A stretch of 9,141 nt of DNA. It comes from Gammaproteobacteria bacterium (lineage in GTDB: Bacteria > Pseudomonadota > Gammaproteobacteria > Steroidobacterales > Steroidobacteraceae). Each line of letters begins with the position of its first letter. Positions within the stretch are counted from its first letter, which is position 1. Shown piece by piece: positions 6,318 to 9,141 of the stretch. The notes beneath the pieces were generated by a model. It did no database searches. It was not told the origin of the DNA and worked only from the letters and a program-made list of their open reading frames with translations. The stretch covers positions 1 to 9,141 of the forward strand of contig VBNP01000133.1 in the NCBI GenBank assembly GCA_005877965.1, written 5' to 3'. The translations under genes were made by a program, and so were the position numbers.

Positions 6318-6554
6318 TCAGTGGGTCCTCCCGGTCGTTCCCGACCGAAACCCGTATTCGACCTCAATCGCCAGAACCCCGGGAACAGCCCAGAGTTTCA
6401 CCAGGTCGTCGGACTCCATCGAACCCGTCAATACGCCGACCAGCGCGAGCGTCGCGCTGTGGTGAAGGCCAAGCGCGCGACAAGCAGCGGCGATCTCATA
6501 GATGCGACCTCGGTCGTCGTCCGCGACCGCGACCGCGACATTAACCCGGCTCAT
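6318..6554 (-). CDS. Small inhibitor-I9-like protein (78 aa), often annotated as ketohydroxyglutarate aldolase
   Basis: The 78-aa product has a beta-alpha-beta-beta-alpha-beta pattern: strand VNVAVAVA (4-11), helix DRGRIYEIAAACRALGL (14-30), strands ATLALVGVLTGSM (34-46), helix SDDLVKLWAVPG (48-59) and strand VLAIEVEYGFR (60-70). This resembles the ferredoxin-like fold of subtilase propeptide/inhibitor I9 proteins. From memory, short proteins of this kind are common in proteobacteria and carry the misleading name 'ketohydroxyglutarate aldolase', although they are far too short for an aldolase. Some I9-like proteins are encoded beside subtilisin-like proteases, but none is in this window. There is no signal peptide. 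A weak GAGAG precedes the ATG. The repeat CGCGAC, three times at 6522-6539, encodes the VAVAVA strand. It converges on the sigma/anti-sigma operon. Confidence 0.75.
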   Translation of the reverse strand: MSRVNVAVAVADDDRGRIYEIAAACRALGLHHSATLALVGVLTGSMESDDLVKLWAVPGVLAIEVEYGFRSGTTGRTH

Positions 6555-6832
6555 TGCGTAGCTCTCGCGTTGGGTTTCGGACCGCAGGTCCGGGCGTCAA
6601 TCCGCAGTGACGCAACGGTTCTCCACGGTCACTTCTATCTGTTCCCCAACGCTCGCGCGTCTCAGCAGACGATCGATCTCTCGTCACCAAGCAGGTGAGA
6701 GTCAACAGTCTCCCGCGACAGATACCAGATGCGGCGCTTTCTCACGGAAGCCAAATCCGGCGATGTTGCCGACAGACCGCGTACGCACGTCGCCGGCGCC
6801 GTGTACTACCACCGCGCTCCAGGAGAATGAGT

Positions 6833-7033
6833 ATGAAATACACAATCGTCACGCTTTTGCTCATGACATCTGTCACAACCGTTGCGGTTGCGCAGGATGG
6901 AAGCGGGCATGGCCCCCCCAAGCCGCCGATCATCGTCACACAGCCGCTACCTGTACCGACGACCGCTCCGTCGACAAGGCCGCTGTCGAAGCTTTTCCAG
7001 CCCAACTCGGAATTAGCTTCAACGACGAAATAG
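6833..7033 (+). CDS. Small secreted proline-rich peptide (66 aa)
   Basis: ATG at 6833 has AGGAG (6821-6825) with 7-nt spacing; another in-frame ATG at 6827 is too close to the site to be preferred. The product begins with a clear Sec signal peptide (MKYTIVTLLLMTSVTTVAVA, residues 1-20, cleavage probably after AVA before QDG). The mature part is about 46 residues, rich in proline and threonine (GPPKPPIIVTQPLPVPTTAP), with no cysteine and no recognisable domain. It is probably an exported unstructured peptide. I see no partner gene: the genes on either side are on the opposite strand. An ordinary small periplasmic peptide and a decayed reading frame both remain possible, although the ribosome site plus signal peptide argue for a real gene. 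Confidence 0.65.
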   Translation: MKYTIVTLLLMTSVTTVAVAQDGSGHGPPKPPIIVTQPLPVPTTAPSTRPLSKLFQPNSELASTTK

Positions 7034-7063
7034 CCGCCAACCGGAGTCGGCAAGGGCTACGCG

Positions 7064-7486
7064 TCAGAGGTCCGTGGGGGATACGGGCTCGTAGCCCGGG
7101 TCGTTCTGGTACGCCATTTTGAGGGACTCGCGATCGATTTTTCGGCCGCGCAGCATGACCTCGACGACCCTGCGTGTGTCGGAGATGTTCCGGTCCGGGC
7201 GGCCGTCGACGACGATCAGCGTGGCCAGCTTGCCGGCTTCGATCGTGCCCCAGTCGCTGGCACCGATAAGGAGTGCGGCGTTGCGGGTCGCGACCGTGAT
7301 CGCCTCGAGCGGCGTCAGCCCTGCCGCGACGAGCAGCTCGAGCTCATGGTGCAGGCCTTCGCCCTGCATGTCCCCCGGGTACGGCGCATCCGTTCCAGCG
7401 GCCAGCAGCACACCGGCACCGAACAGCGCCTCCGCGGCGGCCATATCGTCCCTGACACGCTGCACTTCTTTGGCTCGTTTCCCTGT
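7064..7486 (-). pseudogene. Truncated amidohydrolase (imidazolonepropionase-like), C-terminal remnant
   Basis: About 140 residues match the C-terminal third of metal-dependent amidohydrolases of roughly 400-450 aa. The recognisable pieces are AGVLLAAGTDAPYPG, carrying the aspartate of the last metal-binding motif, LELLVAAGLTPLEAITVATR, and IEAGKLATLIVVDGRPDRNI, the closing beta-domain strand. The N-terminal barrel half with the HxH, Lys and His ligands is absent: family-like sequence stops near 7486, and a TonB receptor gene on the same strand ends only 160 bases further on, leaving no room for the rest. A short ORF could start at the GTG at 7465, but such a product would lack the active site. 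This is best read as a deletion remnant. The stop is at 7064-7066. Confidence 0.75.
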
Positions 7487-7646
7487 AGGAGGAGCTCGAG
7501 CGCCAGGGCATGGAGGTCGCGTGGCTGCGGCCGCAGGACGGGCGCATCGCGCGCTCCGACGGGAGGATGCACTGGGGCCCTAAGCTACAGTTTTGTCGCA
7601 CATGGGTAGCTCGCGCTTCACTTCTGGTCAGGGCCATTTCAACGAT
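7487..7646. other. Junction between the amidohydrolase remnant and the TonB receptor gene
   Basis: This 160-base stretch separates the amidohydrolase remnant from the receptor stop codon. I find no convincing gene, terminator with a T-run, or insertion-sequence end. A short plus-strand frame (7510-7646, beginning MEVAWLRPQDGRIARSDGRM) stays open but has no ribosome site of its own and no recognised family; it could be another remnant or chance. The deletion that removed the front of the amidohydrolase presumably ended here. Confidence 0.45.
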
Positions 7647-9141
7647 TTAAAGATCGGCCGCCACCGTCAACGTGTAGTTTCGCCGCAGCTGTGGGACCGC
7701 CAGACCATAATACGTGGACGAAAACGTCAGGCCGCTTGCGTTCGTCACATTGCCGATATCGAAGCGAGCCGAGCACGAGCGGCTGAACAGCTTGGTCGCG
7801 TACCGTATTCCGACATTCAGCGTGTTGAGCGGTGGCAAGCGGTAGCGATCGTCGCCCGTCTCCACACGCGCCGACAACCACGTCCATTGCAGTGACGCTC
7901 CCCATCCTAGCGGTCCGCCGGGCGCGTAATCCACGCTGAGGTTGATGGTCCCAGGCACCGGGCCGATCGGGACGTTACCGCTCGCTCCCAACTCCCCAAC
8001 CCTGCGGCTCACCGCAGGCCGTAACCAAACCGCACCGCCAACGACCCTGAGACCATTGCTACTGCTCCAGGTGGCGGAACTCTCGACACCTCGGGCGCTG
8101 ATGTCCCCGATGGCGGCGTAACGGTCGGACGTATCCAGGGCGAAGTAGGTCTTGTGCACCTCGAATGCGCCGAGGAGCAGCTGCAGGTGCCGTGCGACGA
8201 CGCGTACGCCTCCGTCGACCTGCCATGTCGGCGTCGCAGGTGTCGGCTCACCTCGATTCACCGCCGAGCTAGGTGCGGTCGGTGAATCCTCAAGGCCTCG
8301 GGTATAGCTGCCGTAGAGGGTTGCGGTTCTCAGCGGATTCACGCTGAAACTGACGGTCGGCAATGGAACAGACTTGTGTTGGACATTCGCCGGTAGACCA
8401 GGAATCGCGACGGTGCGCGTGTAGTTGGTCATCAGGATTCCGACACTGAGTGCGGCGCGGTCCTTCCAGCGCTCGACATCATTGATGCCCACGCCGGTCT
8501 GTCGTACCCGGTCGATGCTCTGCGCGCTAAGCGCCACCGGGGGCTCCGGAACAACGACGTTCTGGTAGATCGAGATGGCCCCCAGGTCGGTGACCGAATC
8601 TCCGCCGAAGTTGCGCTTGACATGCCGGCCGCGCATCGCGAGCGTGAGTTCGCGCGCGTGCCGCTCGCCCCGCACTGATCGCGTCACGCGCAGATCCCCG
8701 GAGTATGAATCCGCGGTGAAGGGGGGTTGGACGTCCATGACGTGGTTCGCGATGCCATCTGGCCCCGGTCCGAGCAGGAGGTCATTGAAGTTCTGCTCAT
8801 GCTCCTCGATCGAACGGAACAGGCCTGCCCGCACACGCCAGGCGTCGGTCATGTCGATCCGCGCGATCACACCCGCGGTGGTCTGATTCCAGCGCCAGGT
8901 GGTCCAGTTCTGGATCGGCAGATGCTGCTCATCGAATAGCGGCAGTGGGTGGAAGCCGTCCGCGAACGCAAACGGTGTCTCCTGCCACTCGGTGTTATGG
9001 ATATATCCGATAAACGGCAGCACTTCGGCTCGGGTGCCGGTCGTGAATTTCAGCAGTAGCGAGATCGCGCGACGATTGCTTCTGAGGGCGTAGTTGTAGT
9101 CAAAGCCGTGCGCTGCGGCGGCGATCAGCCCGACCCCCAAC
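7647..9141 (-). CDS. TonB-dependent outer-membrane receptor (3' part; start outside window)
   Basis: The visible 497 residues form the C-terminal barrel part of a TonB-dependent siderophore-type receptor. The barrel strands alternate polar and hydrophobic residues with many aromatic ends. Typical landmarks are ATLYGSYTRGLEDSPTAPSS and TPTWQVDGGVRVVARHLQLL, the TFSSTYYGLAVPQLRR stretch after SARFDIGNVTNASG, and the final strand NYTLTVAADL. Such proteins import iron chelates, cobalamin or sugars across the outer membrane, using energy from TonB-ExbB-ExbD. The signal peptide, TonB box and plug are beyond base 9141, so the substrate cannot be named. The last residue is Leu rather than the usual Phe, a small deviation from the outer-membrane assembly signal. 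The open frame continues to the window edge without a credible start. An amidohydrolase remnant follows downstream. Confidence 0.9.
   Translation of the reverse strand, partial: LGVGLIAAAAHGFDYNYALRSNRRAISLLLKFTTGTRAEVLPFIGYIHNTEWQETPFAFADGFHPLPLFDEQHLPIQNWTTWRWNQTTAGVIARIDMTDAWRVRAGLFRSIEEHEQNFNDLLLGPGPDGIANHVMDVQPPFTADSYSGDLRVTRSVRGERHARELTLAMRGRHVKRNFGGDSVTDLGAISIYQNVVVPEPPVALSAQSIDRVRQTGVGINDVERWKDRAALSVGILMTNYTRTVAIPGLPANVQHKSVPLPTVSFSVNPLRTATLYGSYTRGLEDSPTAPSSAVNRGEPTPATPTWQVDGGVRVVARHLQLLLGAFEVHKTYFALDTSDRYAAIGDISARGVESSATWSSSNGLRVVGGAVWLRPAVSRRVGELGASGNVPIGPVPGTINLSVDYAPGGPLGWGASLQWTWLSARVETGDDRYRLPPLNTLNVGIRYATKLFSRSCSARFDIGNVTNASGLTFSSTYYGLAVPQLRRNYTLTVAADL

Noticed and set aside
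6522..6539. Three copies of CGCGAC
   Set aside because: Explained by the VAVAVA strand of the small minus-strand protein; too short for a CRISPR or iteron array.
6321..6698. Plus-strand frame of 125 codons over the I9-like gene and the following spacer
   Set aside because: Low-complexity, no ribosome site, opposite a gene with a recognisable fold pattern. I see no gene in the spacer 6555-6832.

Overview
This is a GC-rich window from a Gram-negative bacterium, shown by a TonB-dependent outer-membrane receptor. The ECF sigma/anti-sigma pair, the RES toxin and the imidazolonepropionase-like amidohydrolase fit a soil or freshwater proteobacterium, perhaps a Steroidobacteraceae-like gammaproteobacterium. 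Placement below 'Gram-negative' is a guess from gene style.

Layout. (1) 1-620, plus strand: the last 29 codons of a probable antitoxin, then a complete RES-domain toxin, a typical type II toxin-antitoxin pair. (2) 658-4822, minus strand: a probable three-gene operon. It starts with a large exported protein (signal peptide, PPC-like beta domain, long TPR array, CHAT caspase-like protease with its His/Cys dyad intact) and continues with two small, tightly linked proteins of 119 and 104 aa whose families I cannot name. (3) 4859-6252, plus strand: a divergent ECF sigma factor translationally coupled to a single-pass, zinc-motif-free anti-sigma factor, closed by an intrinsic terminator at 6268-6300. 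The sigma gene and the CHAT operon are read from one very short, apparently overlapping divergent promoter region near 4845-4872. (4) 6318-7033: a small inhibitor-I9-like protein on the minus strand and a 66-aa secreted proline-rich peptide on the plus strand. (5) 7064-9141, minus strand: the C-terminal remnant of an amidohydrolase behind the 3' part of a TonB-dependent receptor whose start lies outside the window.

The most interesting region is 658-6252. An envelope-anchored regulator pair is placed head to head with an exported TPR-CHAT protease and two small partners. The simplest reading is a signal-responsive module in which the anti-sigma factor senses something in the periplasm and its ECF sigma factor controls itself and/or the CHAT operon. 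The co-localisation, overlaps and catalytic residues are visible in the sequence; the regulatory link and any defence, stress or proteolytic role are inference.
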